Source: Bryopsis sp. KO-2023 (lineage: Eukaryota > Chlorophyta > Ulvophyceae > Bryopsidales > Bryopsidaceae). Taken from it: a DNA stretch of 64,000 bases. Of this stretch, positions 45,751-58,391 are shown piece after piece. The stretch is from contig BSYQ01000003.1 of assembly GCA_030272585.1 (NCBI GenBank), positions 1,364,001-1,428,000 on the forward strand, read 5' to 3'. Every line of letters begins with the position of its first letter. The stretch's first letter is position 1. The notes under the pieces are model-generated. The model did no database searches and was not told the DNA's origin. It worked only from the letters and a program-made list of their open reading frames with translations. The position numbers were made by a program, and so were the translations under genes.

Positions 45751-47789
45751 AACACAATATATCATATGGATTTTCTCAGAGTTTTTGATGGTGGTTCAAT
45801 AGAACCAAAACCTTCACCAAAATAATTTTAGTTTGTGTGGATGATTTTTTTGAATGAACATGGAGGATATCTGTGGGTTGTTTTTTTTTTGTTCATCTGG
45901 TGGATTTGTAATAGCAAATTACCATTGAGTGTGATTGTTTCTTCCTTTGATATGAATTTTTTTGTGGTAGATATCAGGCTTGCTTTTTTTTGTCGATATA
46001 TACATATATCAGGTTTTAATTCACCAGATGAGTTTTCAATCATCAATTAGTTCCTATGCAGACCCAACATCAGTTCAAGAAGTCCAGTAAGGGGTGCTAG
46101 GGCAGGATTATCATGTTTTCTAGATATACTTTTTCTCCCTGTTCTACCAGGGTGGGTTCTTATTTGTGGGTCTTCTCTAAAAATGTTGCCCCAGAGGGGT
46201 TTAAGAGGCATTTGTCTTCTTGAGAAGTATCCTCCTGACCTTCCCACTTTGAGCTCCGAAAAGTATGGGAGGTTGATTATGTCATTAGGTGATGGGACAA
46301 AAGAGGGGCCATTCAAAAGCTCATCATCGATTTTTTGGTTTGGTTTGGGGATTATTATTTTGCAATACTTTCCGTGAGAATGCGAAGGAGCATGGGAGTA
46401 ATTCCTCCATCATCAAAATATTGCATTTATCTCTGAAAAAACGCTCTACATTTAGTGGGCCATGCAAATTTTAGAAAAAGGTATCTCACGAACCTTTGTT
46501 TTCAAATTTTTCCACTGGGGAAAAGAATCCAGCGAACAATGTCCTAGACACAACAGCACACTAAACATGTTGGGACCAAAGAGAATGAAAGAAGGGGGAT
46601 GCAATCAATAGAGAGAGTCAACTGAGAGTCCCCCAGTGCTGGAGACAGTTCTTCTTGCTCCGACAGTTTTTGGTTTTTGTTTCTTGGAAAGATGAGCCTG
46701 TGTAAAGCTTGTGTAAGCGCACTGTGATTCTGGGTGTGGTCTTCAAAAATAAAATAAAATGGCATGAGCCAATCGCGATGTGCCAGAGTAAGACCTGATC
46801 AGTACAGTCGTTGTCCTTGATTGGATTTCTACTTGGTGTTATGTTTCAAGGCTTCCAGAGCAGCGAGCGACCTTCAGTTTCGAGCATCAATAGCAAGTTG
46901 CTGATTTTAAACTCTTGGTTTCGTCGCACCGTTGAGATGTTTTAAGTACGCAAACAATTTTTAACATCGTGGAGGAGATACATTCAGATATTTCATGTTT
47001 GTTTGTTTGATATAAATGTTTTGTTGGTATTCCTTTACTTCAACAAAGTTATTGAGCTATGGCTGTGGTTGGCCAAAGAGAGCTGCTCAGACCATTAATT
47101 TGGTTAGCAGAAAATTATTCAGGCCCTGTGCGCCCGCCATGTCGCAACTTGAGTTATGTCTGGGCTTTGGTGCTGCTTCGGCCGAAGGGAGTGTGTGCGA
47201 GCCAAGGGCGGCGCTCCCTCGCTTTGACTTTTGAAGAGAAGAGTGATGGAGGCGTTCAGTGTGGTGTGGGACTCCCCAGGTTTAGAGCTAGAGATGAAAG
47301 GGAAAAAATATCGATAACAAGTCAATTAACAAGTCAATTTTGCTTGCTTCTTGCTCGCACAGGCAGGGGGGCGAGCTGCATTTCTTGAACGACTCGTACG
47401 AGGTCGAGTTGTTCGAGGGGGGCCCTAACTGGGTCCAGCTCCTAAACCTTTCTTCAAATTGGTGGGGCTATTTCGCTGATCTTAATTCTACTAGTGGTCG
47501 TCATTCAATGTGGGGTCTGTGGATGTCGGCTCCAATTCGACAACAGTTCTTTGGTTGAGGAGGAATAGCTTGGCCGTTTGAATGTAATCAGGCAAATTTT
47601 TCTCACACATGTGTATCAGTTCGTACCCCGAAGAATATCACGTGCATATCCTGTTGGCATTGGGAGCTAAGTCCAACCATCCTTGACAATCGGTAAAGAC
47701 AGAAACCAACCGAAATTATAAGGTCAAACCTCCCAACCGCACTAAAACTGTGGTCGGGGATCGAAACCTTGCTGTGCCCTCAGTTTGAG

Positions 47790-50700
47790 ATGAGCGGGAG
47801 CGAGAATGCGGTCGCGCCACTCGGGTCGTCGTCGACTGGCTGCACCACAGTCGAGGACCTCGATGAAGACCGCGCCCGTTCGATCTTGGACGGTTGGGAT
47901 GAGCTGCGCAGGGTCCAGGACCGGTCTGTGGAGTGTGATGGGGTCGAAGAGGTGCTTCAATATCCTAAAAGTAGAAGGAGCAGGTCGCCACCAGTAGACG
48001 CGAATACGAAAGAGACGATAGCATCGAAACTGAGAGGTGAGTTCAGCATTTCGTTGTCTCATTGACACAAGCCCATTGCAGCTCAGAGTGGCTGGTTGAT
48101 GGTGTGTGTGTCTCTTTTGCAAGGCTGGACGACGAAGAAACTTCTGAAAAAGAAAGACTCCACTAAGATATCCCCTGAGTCCGTCTCTCCACTCACCTCG
48201 CACGATGAAGAAACAGCGGATCAGAGTCTGTACTCACCAGACAGCTACCAGGAGCTCGTTAAGCAGAAGCTTTCGGATTCTCGTAGACTCCCAACAGTGG
48301 AGGAGGGGTCACCAAACTCTTCTGGTGGACGAGAGAACAGCCAAATGTCTGGGTTCTCTGGCTGGTCGGAGTCCTCCCGGATGATGAAATCGAGCACAAT
48401 GCGGTTTGTTAGCGCGGCCCGCACTGCTCTGAAACAAGCAAAAACGAAAAGGATGCGGACAGATAGCTTTGCAAGACGGTGGAAGAAAGCTGCTTTGAAT
48501 CCAGCAGAGAAGATGGTGCTTCTTTCACCATTCGTACCCCGCATGCTCAAGGATTCCATCAGGGAAGGCGCCAAAGACATTGAAAAAATGGGGGGTTCAC
48601 CCAGACATATGGCGCAGGTGGGTGGGAAGTCGCATTGTGCGAAAAAGTTACTTTCACTCTCACCAGAATTTTTGCTGCTTAAAAAGATGTCCAAAACATC
48701 TGATCAATTGATCAATAAATACAACCAACAGCAAAAGAGAGTCAAAACATCTGATTCTCTCTCTACCATCCCGTTTTTTTTATGATGTAAAAAGGTGATG
48801 AGCTTCGAAACAGTGCTTAAATCTTGATGTGGAATTGTATATAATTTTTGGGCGGGGTACTTCGGTTTCAGGTTCTAGCCCGAAAAATCAAACCTTCCAT
48901 GACGGGAATGACTGGTGCTGTCATGGTGGCAGACGTCACTGGCTTCACGAAACTGACAGAAATCCTATCCAAGAGGGGCTCATCAGGAGTTGAGCTTCTG
49001 ACGAAGTGCATGAACAACTATTTCACGAAGGTTATGAGCATTGTGTTCGATTACGATGGGGATGTCACAAAGTTTGCTGGGGACTCAATGATCATCGCTT
49101 TTCACTCCACACAAGATGAAAAGGCAAACAGCAAAGACAACGGCTTGAAAAGTGCAACGCTCAGGTAAACATTGAAATTATTCACTTTAGGCATACAATT
49201 TTCTTCAGAAATTGGTATTTGCTGAATACAGTGGCGATCTTTGTGCAGATGTGTTTGCTGCGCACATGAGCTGACAAACGAATTTGGAAAGATGTTGATG
49301 CTGCCAAACGGCGAGGTGGTTCCCAATCGCCAGAAGAGAGCTTCAGCATTTGGCATAAACATCGCTCACGACATCATTGGCGCTGCCTCCGCGGCATCTT
49401 TTGATAGGGTAGGCAAGAAATATTTGAGCAGCAATTTGGCTGAGCCTAATTGTTGCTTACTTCTCTCTTCGGACGATCTAAAACCTCCCCTTTTTTTGTT
49501 GTCTTTTTGTGCAGTCTGTGTCAATTGTGAGCTCAGCCCTGGGCCGTCTCAAAATGCCGAACGTCGGCCGCCACATACACTCTGTCTCGAGCTCATTACG
49601 GTAGGAGGCTTGTACTTGGCGGTGGCTTGGCAACAGCAAGCCCCCTGACTTTCGAACGAGAAGCATCACAGAAGTTGTTGAATTTCTCAGCCCTCTAACT
49701 ACTGGCTAAACCAAGGATGGTATGACCCAACGCAGAAATTCTCGAGCGTTTCACAGTCGCCGCCAGCCTGGAGATGCCTGCTCGCAAGAAGATGACTCTG
49801 TCTCGAGCACAGCGCCCAGTGGGCTGAGAAATGAATCGACGAGATATTCAAGTGGGGCCAGTGTGCTGGCAACGTCATCTGCTACTGGTACATTCATAAC
49901 CTGAACAAATTGAAGCCTCCTTTTAATGAGCAATTGGAAGGAGCATGCCAGTCTTATCCTCCATTTCATAAACCCCAGTAACCTCTTTTAAAGATTGGTT
50001 TGCCATGCTACTCTTATTCCAGCTGTGCAAGCGCCATCACGTCTTCGGTTGGAAACAATTCAGTCTGTCAGACGAAGTCGATCGCTTGAATTTCCGTCGC
50101 ATGTGAGCTTCTTTTCTTCCGATGGAACACCTGTGGGAGAAGGCCTTGAAGATGCTGGAGGCACTTTAGCGGATGAGCAACGATGCTGCAGTTTGAGTGA
50201 GGACCTCTCTTTGTCTCGGGGATCCGGCTAATTGTCGCTGGACGGGTATCATTTCCACAGCTGGGGATATCTAGCTTCCTGTGTGTTGATCAACCATGTG
50301 AACACTTCCAGGTCCAGCCACACTCTGGGGAAAATGGCTGAGGATTGGAAGCTCCTCAGAAACAGTGGGTCAGCAATCTTGTGCGACGATGAACAGAAGA
50401 TCCTCTACAGTTCCTCCAGTCGCCCCAGAAACACCCCAGAACAGCGAAAAAATTGCTCCAAGGGTATTCGTCGACAGTTCATACACACGGGAGAGCTCAG
50501 AATCCAGACAGCTAAACAATGCGACACAGCTCAGAGCTTCGATTGTGGATATTCGGAACAAGCAAGAAGAGGAAACACAAGGGGCAACGCACGTTCTTGC
50601 ATTGAAGGTGGAACATTTGCTTTCTAATCGTTTCTCAGGGTGCTCACTATTTTCGTGGGGCCTTTTCCGTTGATAATTGGTTCTTTCTCGGTAGGTGATG

Positions 50701-53700
50701 ATCGGCGTCGGTTCCTTTTACGCATTCCAAGTTGGTGGGCAGGAAGAAAGTACAGAAAGCAGCGGCCGTGGTTCTCCTCGTTTCGAATATTTTATTGGAG
50801 ATAAACCGAGAAGCACCAGTAAGGATGAGAATGGATTCAGGCCAGTTGTAGACCAGATCCAGGCGATAGAAGACTTCGCTGATGCTGGCGACGTCATCGT
50901 CAGCGAAGAAACTCTGGGTGTAAGCCGTCTGTGCTGAGCAGTTTGCTGTACCTTTTCTTTGTGCGGCATCCCGAAGAAATGTGAAACCGCTGAACCCAGA
51001 TTTTGCGTACTGGGAGGATGGTGACTCTGTGCTCATGCTGTTCAGGTCGTCCGAAGCAGTCTGGGATACATACAACTCTCAGGCGGCGCAGCATATCGCG
51101 TAACAAGCACACCAAACGGCGACAGGATAAAAATTCCCAGCCAAATTTCCAAACTGACGTACGCGAGGATTTTCACTGCTCTCCCTAAGGGCGCTTTGAT
51201 GAAGAGTCTGTCAATTATGAGAATGCACATACTCGACAGCGTGAGGGAGAAAGTCGAGGCAGGCCAGCAAGAGTTTGTGAATGAAGTCCGCCGCTTGACA
51301 GTCGTTTTTCTTGGATTCCCAACCCTGAAAGAGCCCCAGACAGAGGGGGAGGAGGGGGATGAAGTGGCAGGGGTGCAAGCCGCTATGGAAACTGTACAGA
51401 GGTGCATGCGTGTGTATGGTGGAGGCCTTCTTCAATTTCGATGTGATGAAAAGGGTTTTCTCGCAATTTGCGCTTTTGGGCTTCCTGGTCGGAACCATAG
51501 AGACAACTGCACGAGAGCAATCCACTCAGCGCTGAAGATCGTCGAGGTTTTGCTGAATAAGGACAACAGCAGAGTCTGCGCGGGGGTTACGACTGGGGAT
51601 CTTCTGTGTGCGTGTGTTGGGTCAAAAGACCGCTATGAATACACCGTTTTTGGTGATGCCATCAATTTGAGTGCGAGACTGATGTGCAAGTCCAAAGCTG
51701 GATTAGGGAGTGTTCTCTGCGACGATATGACATGGTCAGGGGCCCAAGGTCAAGCCAAGTACTTCCCCCTTGAACCTCTGAAAGTGAAAGGAAAGGAAGA
51801 TCCTGTGAAAGTTTACAGGGTAGAGCCAAATGTCGACAAGAAAAAAGGGACCGGAAAGGGCAGGCGCAGAAGGCGCTCCGCTATCCGTTTACCTCCAATG
51901 GCGCTTCGGCCTTTGATCGGTCGGGATGATGTCATGGATATCCTCAACGACCGTATCGAGAGTACACTGAGGGGCGAGTCGAAGGGAGGCTCTGTCTTGG
52001 TGGAGGGAGATGCGGGGATGGGGAAAACCAAGATTGTGTTCGAACTCCAACGTTCTGACTTTGGGGGGATGAGGCACCAGGCGCATTTGTTTTGCGCCTC
52101 GTCTTACGCAGCAAACAAATCGATTCTGCTCCAACCCTGGCAAATAATATTCAAGGAGATATTCAGTACGGACTTAATTATGGGTCTGGTAGAGGAGGGG
52201 GCTCCTAACAACAGGAGAAGATCGCCTTTGCTTGACATAATGGAAGAACGGAACTCTACCGAAAATTGGAATGTTCGCCCGGTCACACAGTTGGGACAGG
52301 TTTTGTGCCAAGAGTTGGAAGATTATGAAGATGGATGGATGGCGTACCTGGGCGAGACTCTGGACATACCTCCGGAAACTCTCCCTGTTGGGAGAACACT
52401 GCTTCCTGTGAACATGTCGTTCAGCAGAAGAAAATCAAAGGAACGTGTGAGGGAGCGCTTGGTCCTTGACGATCCAACACGGGGATTGCTCTCCCTGGGT
52501 TCTTTCTTGCACGCTGTGAAACAAGAAATGAATGCAATCACAAGTCGACAATCGATATCCATAGAGCCCCATAACTTGAAACTCGTGGCGTCGAGTCCTC
52601 TAAGAAAAGCGGTTTCCGTCGACGAGTCATTCGAGAGAGCACTTCTCAAAGTGCGAAAGGAGGCTGCTGAGAGTTATGAGGACAAGAGTGACTCAAACCA
52701 ACACAGAGTCAGGAGATTGATGTCCATGGACTCTATTATCCTACCAGGAACATCAGTATACAGGCGAGCCCCGATCTTTTCGACCGACGATCGCACTTCC
52801 ATCGATCTTAAGCCCCCAAAAGACACAAACACCTTTATCAACAAGTCTTTCCACGCCCTGCGATCCTGCGGCTCTATTGCGAACCCCAGCACGACTACAG
52901 AAGGGATATCCAACTTCGTTGCGGCAAACGTCAACAACCTAAATGGTAGAAGCTCATCCTACGAAGATGTTGGGCTAGGGTGCCTCCAAGTAACGAAAGA
53001 GCTGAAGACGGAGCGATTGCTGGATGTTATGGTGAAAGTAATTTTTGGCTTTGCTCGCCTCTACGGGCCTGTCATCATCATTATCGAAAACGTGCAACAC
53101 ATGGACAGCGTCAGCTGGATGCTCTTGAACAAGCTCTCTGAGGAGGGCGACGGATCGTGCCTTATGATTCTTACGTTGAGACCGAACGACGGATCTCTAG
53201 CTTCAAGCTCCGCTGAAGTCGAGGTAAGAACGGAACCGTGGCCAACCCCTGTCGACACAGTGAATTTTTCTGTCCCGTTTATTGAAAATGCGCGCTCTGG
53301 TGACGGCACAGGGAAAGCAAGTAGTGTTCGCAAAGACTTTTCAACAGTACAAGCGGCTGGCCGCATCTGCAAACTCATCGAGAATCAAATTGGAAGCTTT
53401 GAATCTGAAAGACACAGAGGAGTTTATGGCCGCAATCGCTGATGGTGAAAAGATCCCAGAGAACGTCGTTACGGCGGTGTGGGAAAAATCCAGTGGCGTC
53501 CCTATGTTCGTTGAGCAAGTCACCCAGTACTTGCTTGGCAAAGGCATTCTAGGGGCATCGTCGACGGATTTGAAGAAAGACGCTGGGCTGCTCGACTTCA
53601 TACGCAACGAAGTTTCTATACATCACATGATAATGGACCAAGTCGATAGGTTGAGACCCTCCACACACTTGACGCTCAAAGTGGCGGCTGTTGTGAGCAC

Positions 53701-55148
53701 AAATATCACAGTGGGCCTGTTGCGCGACATATATCCCTCGGCAACGACACGCGAGGCTTTGGAGGAAGACTTAGTCGAGCTGGAGCAGACCGGGTTTATT
53801 CGACAAAGCGTGACGAATGTGAATTCCTGGCAATTCACTACAATGGTTGCTAGAGACGTCGTTTATGGCCTGATTCCCAGCTCTCAACAGCAGCAGGTGC
53901 ACAAACATTCAACATACATTCTTGCATTTGTCTTGGGTTTCTAGCCTCGATTCTTTGCTGTGGTGACCCGTACCACACAGCTGTTGCTAGGGATTATGAA
54001 ACACAACAAATACACCTGGTACACAGTTCCTGGACAATATATTAAAAAAAAACAAATGTTTTGTCTCGTGGACCAGCTCCATGCAAAGCTTGGGGAGGTG
54101 TTGACGGGATACGGCAAGAAAGTTCCTACCACAGCGATAGCCTTCCACTGGAGCCAATCTTGTCTTGGTGACGAAGTTGCTGAATGGCGAAGGGCTGTGA
54201 TGGCAATGCGATGGTGGGAAAGAGCGGCCAACGAAGCGGGGGAGAAGTGGGCTTTGGCTGAAGCCGTGCGTCTGTATCAAAAGGCCGCAGACCTGGCGAG
54301 CATCTTAGCAAGGTAAGTTTGGAGCATTTAGAAAAAACGATCTCCAGTACTGAACTGTCCCAAGTGTTTGCAAAGTTCATCACAAAAAATAGAGGCAGTC
54401 GGAAATGGTGTCACCATACTTTGAGCTCTTCGAGCTTCTTTTGGCTATTGATAAGAATCTAGACACGAGAATCTCTGCCTTTAATCCCCTGAGTTTGAGT
54501 AGGTTTTACGAGCGGAGGGAAGAGAGGGATGTTGCAGAGTTCATGCTGAAAGGCCAAGAATCCGAAGCCAGCTTCACGGATGCATTCTCAAAGCCCAGCT
54601 CACCTTCGCTTTCACCCACTATCCCGTTGCTCAAGAGAGTTTGGTGGGAGAGACGAATGTCAGACTTGTGCCTACTGATGAGTGAAAACGATCTCATAAA
54701 CGAAAAGGCGTCCGAGAACAGACACAATGCTAAGAAGCACGTATTGACCGGCCTAAGTCTCCTTCGAGCACCTTTGCCTGGGGACGATACCATGGCGTTG
54801 GGAGAAGGGTGTCAACTGTGTGCACGAATCGTACAATGTGCGTCGGGGAAAGCCAAAGGCTTCGATGCGACGGAATTTGGGGAGGAAGGCTCGAAACATA
54901 TTGCTCGTTTTCTGGAGATTCTGTTTAGTCTCTCCGTCGAGCGACCTGTGGACGATCGGGTGGATATGGCTCTTTTGAATTACTGCTGGAAACTGACCGG
55001 CTACTATCGAGGGGACGCCGCCGATGAGGACTCTTCTTTGTATCGAATCACCCAGAAAATCAAAAAGGCCAGAGACGGTTTTTACACAGGAGAGGGGGAA
55101 ACTAGCAGACGCTATTCTCAAACTATGGATCCATCAAAAATAATATGA
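47790..55148 (+). CDS. Soluble (ADCY10-type) adenylyl cyclase
   Basis: A class III nucleotide cyclase with tandem catalytic domains fused to an NTPase and helical repeats, making cAMP; animal relatives are activated by bicarbonate and calcium. Proposed exons: 47790-48036, 48124-48617, 48872-49164, 49249-49408, 49515-49600, 49637-49673, 49716-49887, 50023-50196, 50366-50607, 50695-50919, 51046-53223, 53312-53896, 54077-54312 and 54395-55148, about 1960 residues. C1 has both metal aspartates (MVADVTGFTKLTE and VTKFAGDSMIIAF) and resumes at FEYFIGD after a ~200-residue Ser/Arg-rich insert. C2 has LAICAFGLPG and YEYTVFGDAINLSARL. The NTPase has Walker A GDAGMGKTK and Walker B VIIIIENVQHMDS (Glu for the usual Asp). 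The ~245-residue N-terminus is Ser-rich and basic. The exons at 49637-49715 are the weakest part. Confidence 0.88.
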
Positions 55149-55725
55149 ACGAAAGAATAACCACAGAAAGGGGCGCCAAAAACAAAACAAAAGGAGGCTG
55201 GGAAATAGATAGGGATGCCCTGGGAAATGAAATTTGGGGGCACTTGGGATGATGGGAAGAGCGGGGACTTGAGTTCCTGTTATTTTGATCGTAGTGAATT
55301 TGTGTACATTGAATTGCCATCTTGCGACCCAACTACAAAATGACCCGTGTCTTTTTTTGTGGTTCTTCGTGGCCCCAATTCTTGTTTTGCCCTTCTCGTA
55401 TTCTAGCAACCTTCTCACCACCATCACAAGGAATTTTGACTGGGATGTAATTCGAGGTTTGTTTGTTTAGTTTTTTTACTGGGATCTCAAGGATGGACAT
55501 GAAAAGTATGGTTCAATTTTAGCACATTTTCGCATGAACGAACACGTTATGTGTGGCATCATGGTTCGTTCGTGTGTTTGTCATGTTTCGATGTCGTCGT
55601 CTGCAGTGTCTGTCATGTTTCGTTCCCGTTTCAAGAAGGTTAACAGCAAGCGCTAGGGACGTGGCCAGAGCTATTTGAGGAGCGAATCCCAACAAGTGGT
55701 CAACACATCCATCGCCGTATCAAGA
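55149..55725. other. Intergenic region
   Basis: Cyclase 3' UTR and promoter of the redoxin gene; no supported feature. Confidence 0.5.
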
Positions 55726-56307
55726 ATGGTTCGAGTGGAAAGCACGTTTCTGTTGAAACTGGGCGCGAAAGCCCCCGACTTCACCCTGATTGAGCCCAAG
55801 ACAGGGAGGCGAGTATCGCTGAAAGATGCGACGTTTGAGAACGGCGTTCTCGTCGCGTTCATCTGCAATCACTGCCCCTTCGTCAAATGGATAGCAAAAG
55901 AGCTCCGGAGTTTGGGGGAGGACCTTGAGAAGCTCAACGTCGGCATGGTGGGGATCTCGTCGACAGACTACGAGGACTACCCTGAGGACAGCCCTGAAGA
56001 GATCAAGAGAGCTGCCGGAAGCGTATATTCCACTTTCCCTTATCTTCTCGACGACGCTCAAGACGTCGCGAAAGCGTACGGAGCGAATTGCACGCCAGAC
56101 TTCTTCTTGCTGAACAAAGATGGGGAGGTGTTCTACAAGGGGCAGTTGGATGATAGCAGGCCTGGAAGCAACATTCAAGTTAATGGGGCGGACATCAGGA
56201 ATGCAGTGGCGAGAATGATCGCTGGGGAAGATCCACCTGCAAACCAGAAAAGGGCCATGGGGTGCAGCATTAAATGGAAGGCGGGGAATGCCCCAGATTA
56301 TGCTTGA
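55726..56307 (+). CDS. Thioredoxin-fold (AhpC/TSA-like) protein, bacterial type
   Basis: An intronless 193-residue redoxin. The frame is open from 55675, but the first ATG is at 55726 (MVRVESTFLLKLG). Core features: GAKAPDFTL, LVAFICNHCPFVKWI with a CNHC redox pair, YPEDSPEEIKR, FPYLLDDAQDVAKAYGANCTPDFFLLNKDGEVFYKGQLDDSRPG (read as consecutive family blocks) and the C-terminal CSIKWKAGN. This is the bacterial/cyanobacterial 'thioredoxin family protein' layout, a stand-alone cytosolic or plastid disulfide or peroxide-handling protein. The lack of introns among intron-rich neighbours and the strong resemblance to prokaryotic versions suggest endosymbiotic or horizontal origin. No clear transit peptide. 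Confidence 0.88.
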   Translation: MVRVESTFLLKLGAKAPDFTLIEPKTGRRVSLKDATFENGVLVAFICNHCPFVKWIAKELRSLGEDLEKLNVGMVGISSTDYEDYPEDSPEEIKRAAGSVYSTFPYLLDDAQDVAKAYGANCTPDFFLLNKDGEVFYKGQLDDSRPGSNIQVNGADIRNAVARMIAGEDPPANQKRAMGCSIKWKAGNAPDYA

Positions 56308-56672
56308 AATATTGATTGTCAATTGATTAGTAGTTGTTCTTTTTCTTTCTTGGGGAGCTGGAGGTGAGATTGTCCCGATGGGCATCCTGTTTAGGTTCAG
56401 AATTTCATTTTTGTGGTGAATAAGGGGTTATGAGATATTCAAAATGTAATCAGCACTGTTAAACTATTGTCATGTCTATTGTGGTGGTTTTCAGCCAGGC
56501 AAAAACAACCAACCATCGCATCAGCATGACAGTGAAACAAAATCACGGCTCCTTATAACAATGCAGAACACAAGAATCGAAAATCATACAAACAAAACGA
56601 CACATTTCGCCAAGTCCAAGTTCTGTTTTTTTTTTGGGGGGGGGGATATTTATCTTATCACCATCCTGGTGT
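56308..56672. other. Short convergent spacer
   Basis: 3' UTRs of the redoxin and EamA genes; includes a T-run/G-run tract at 56624-56645. Confidence 0.5.
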
Positions 56673-57822
56673 TTACAAATCATCGTGGTGTTGCAGGCTT
56701 TGAAATTCAACCTCTGGTAGAATGTCCGATGCTTCTGATTTCTTGGCACCAGGAGCAAAAGAAACTGCCACGGAGGCCAAGACAATACAAAATGCTCCAA
56801 GCAAGGATGGCACAGAAACCGCATCGCCAAAAATAACCACATCCCCGATGTACGACCAAACCAATATCAAAGTCCCCAACACAGCCACCACAGTGGCCGA
56901 AGAAAACCTCAATGCCACGAACACAAGCATCCAAGAATAGAAACCCCCCAAAGCTACCAGAACCGTGATAAAAACATCAAGCCCAGTGAATGCAAAGGAC
57001 GGTCGCTCAGGAAACCCGACACCCAGAAATAGCAGCGAAAAGGGGAGTGCAACGATGATGTTTTGCCACATCAGAATCACTGTGACCTTCTCGAGGCCAC
57101 TGACTTTCCTCAGCAAATTGACACCGGATGCACACAACATGCCCAGGAGCGCAAACCCCATTCCGACCAATCGATCCGATGTCCAGATTGCACCTGCTCC
57201 ATGAAAGAGCATGGGGGGTCTGGCCACCAAAACAACCCCCAGGATGGAAAGCACCACCCCGACCGGTGTGGTCCATGACCAAGATTCCATCCCCAGTATC
57301 AATGCTACTGTCGATGTGACTGCTGGGGTTGCATACAGAACAGATGTTGCATCCCCAATGGGCATCCGAGTGATTGCCAGCCACGAACATGCATTGTCAA
57401 AGAAACTCAACATGGCTGTGGCGAACAGCAGCTTTCTGCTTTCCTTTTTCCCCAGAATGGATGAAGCATTGGCATCTCGAAAGGCTTTGTTATTGTGGAG
57501 TGACAAGAGAATGGCAGTCACAAACGCTCGGACCACCAGGATTTGAAACGGGGTCACTCGGTCACGCAGCTTCTTGACCAACACCAGCTCCAGAAACACC
57601 ACCAACGTGCACAGCACTCGGAGGAAAACTCCATTCTCCGAGATGTATCTATGGAAAACGTGAATATGGGGCGAACAGTTCGACCTGGATCCAACATTGG
57701 GGTGGGAATCGACCTCGCTGAGTGCGGACAACAAGAAAGACTCACCGCTTGCCTAGGAGCTTCCATCGCAACTCCTCGCTTGGCGCGACCGAAGGCCTGT
57801 CGATCAATCGATCGTTTTCCAT
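56673..57822 (-). CDS. EamA/DMT-superfamily membrane transporter
   Basis: A drug/metabolite transporter with ten predicted helices in two EamA repeats. Exon 1 (57822-57746, MENDRLIDRPSVAPSEELRW) and exon 2 (57717-56673) join in frame to 373 residues. Repeat 1 contains FQILVVRAFVTAILL and RMPIGDATSVLYATPAVTS, the usual substrate-path helices; repeat 2 contains VTVILMWQNIIVALPFSL and LRFSSATVVAVLGTLILVW. It is similar in layout to SLC35G-like proteins. The C-terminal tail is acidic and hydrophilic. The substrate is unknown. No transit peptide is visible, so a plasma-membrane or endomembrane site is more likely than plastid. Confidence 0.85.
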
Positions 57823-58391
57823 GACCCCCCGCCGTCGCCCGATCACGAGCGGAAAATCGAAGAGACCGAAAAGCACAGTCGCCAATTGACAAATGAGTAC
57901 GTTTGAATGCACTGAACAGGTCCTCTCGGCCAACAACGCCAACGCCAAAAAAAGCAGACACTCATTTTCAAGACTTACCAGGTCATTTCCAGGTTTCAGA
58001 CAGTAGTGTGACTGTGCAACTATTTTTTCGATGTGGTGTTGTTGCTGTTTTTCAAAAATTCATTTTATGGGTTCAGCTTTGGTTAATATTCGAAACACAA
58101 ACCTTGGTCACTCTCTTCTGCAACAAATTTTGAATACTAATATTTGAACCTTGCAACCTCTTTGACCTCTTTTTTCTCGCATGGCTTTTACTTTGGATTG
58201 GCCACAGGTGCCAGAATGCAAAATCACGAAAGTAACGCTCTCAATTTAAAGTACGCCCACCACAACACCAACTCATCATGAAATCCCCGACCCCTTTCGA
58301 TCGATGCCAAAACAATATCAAAACTGGGCCATGCCGGCTGGACACAACCCTGATCAATGAAAACAAATGGTCCCAACATAAAAATCAGCCA
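57823..58391. other. Intergenic region
   Basis: EamA promoter and the 3' UTR of the plastid epimerase; no supported feature. Confidence 0.5.

Larger units (their letters stand above)
44692..47789. other. Long intergenic region
   Basis: Downstream of the pseudokinase gene: two minisatellite arrays (listed separately), then about 2 kb before the cyclase start. Two protein-like open frames are noted without support: 46047-46316 minus and 47340-47558 plus. Both could be fragments of old genes or elements. Confidence 0.4.

Noticed and set aside
46047-46316. Minus-strand frame with protein-like composition (NLPYFSELKVGRSGGYFSRR)
   Set aside because: No ATG, no phased neighbouring exon and no family recognised; kept only as a note in the intergenic entry.
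47340-47558. Plus-strand frame with YEVELFEGGPNWVQLL
   Set aside because: Looks like protein but has no convincing start, partner exon or homologue; may be a fossil.
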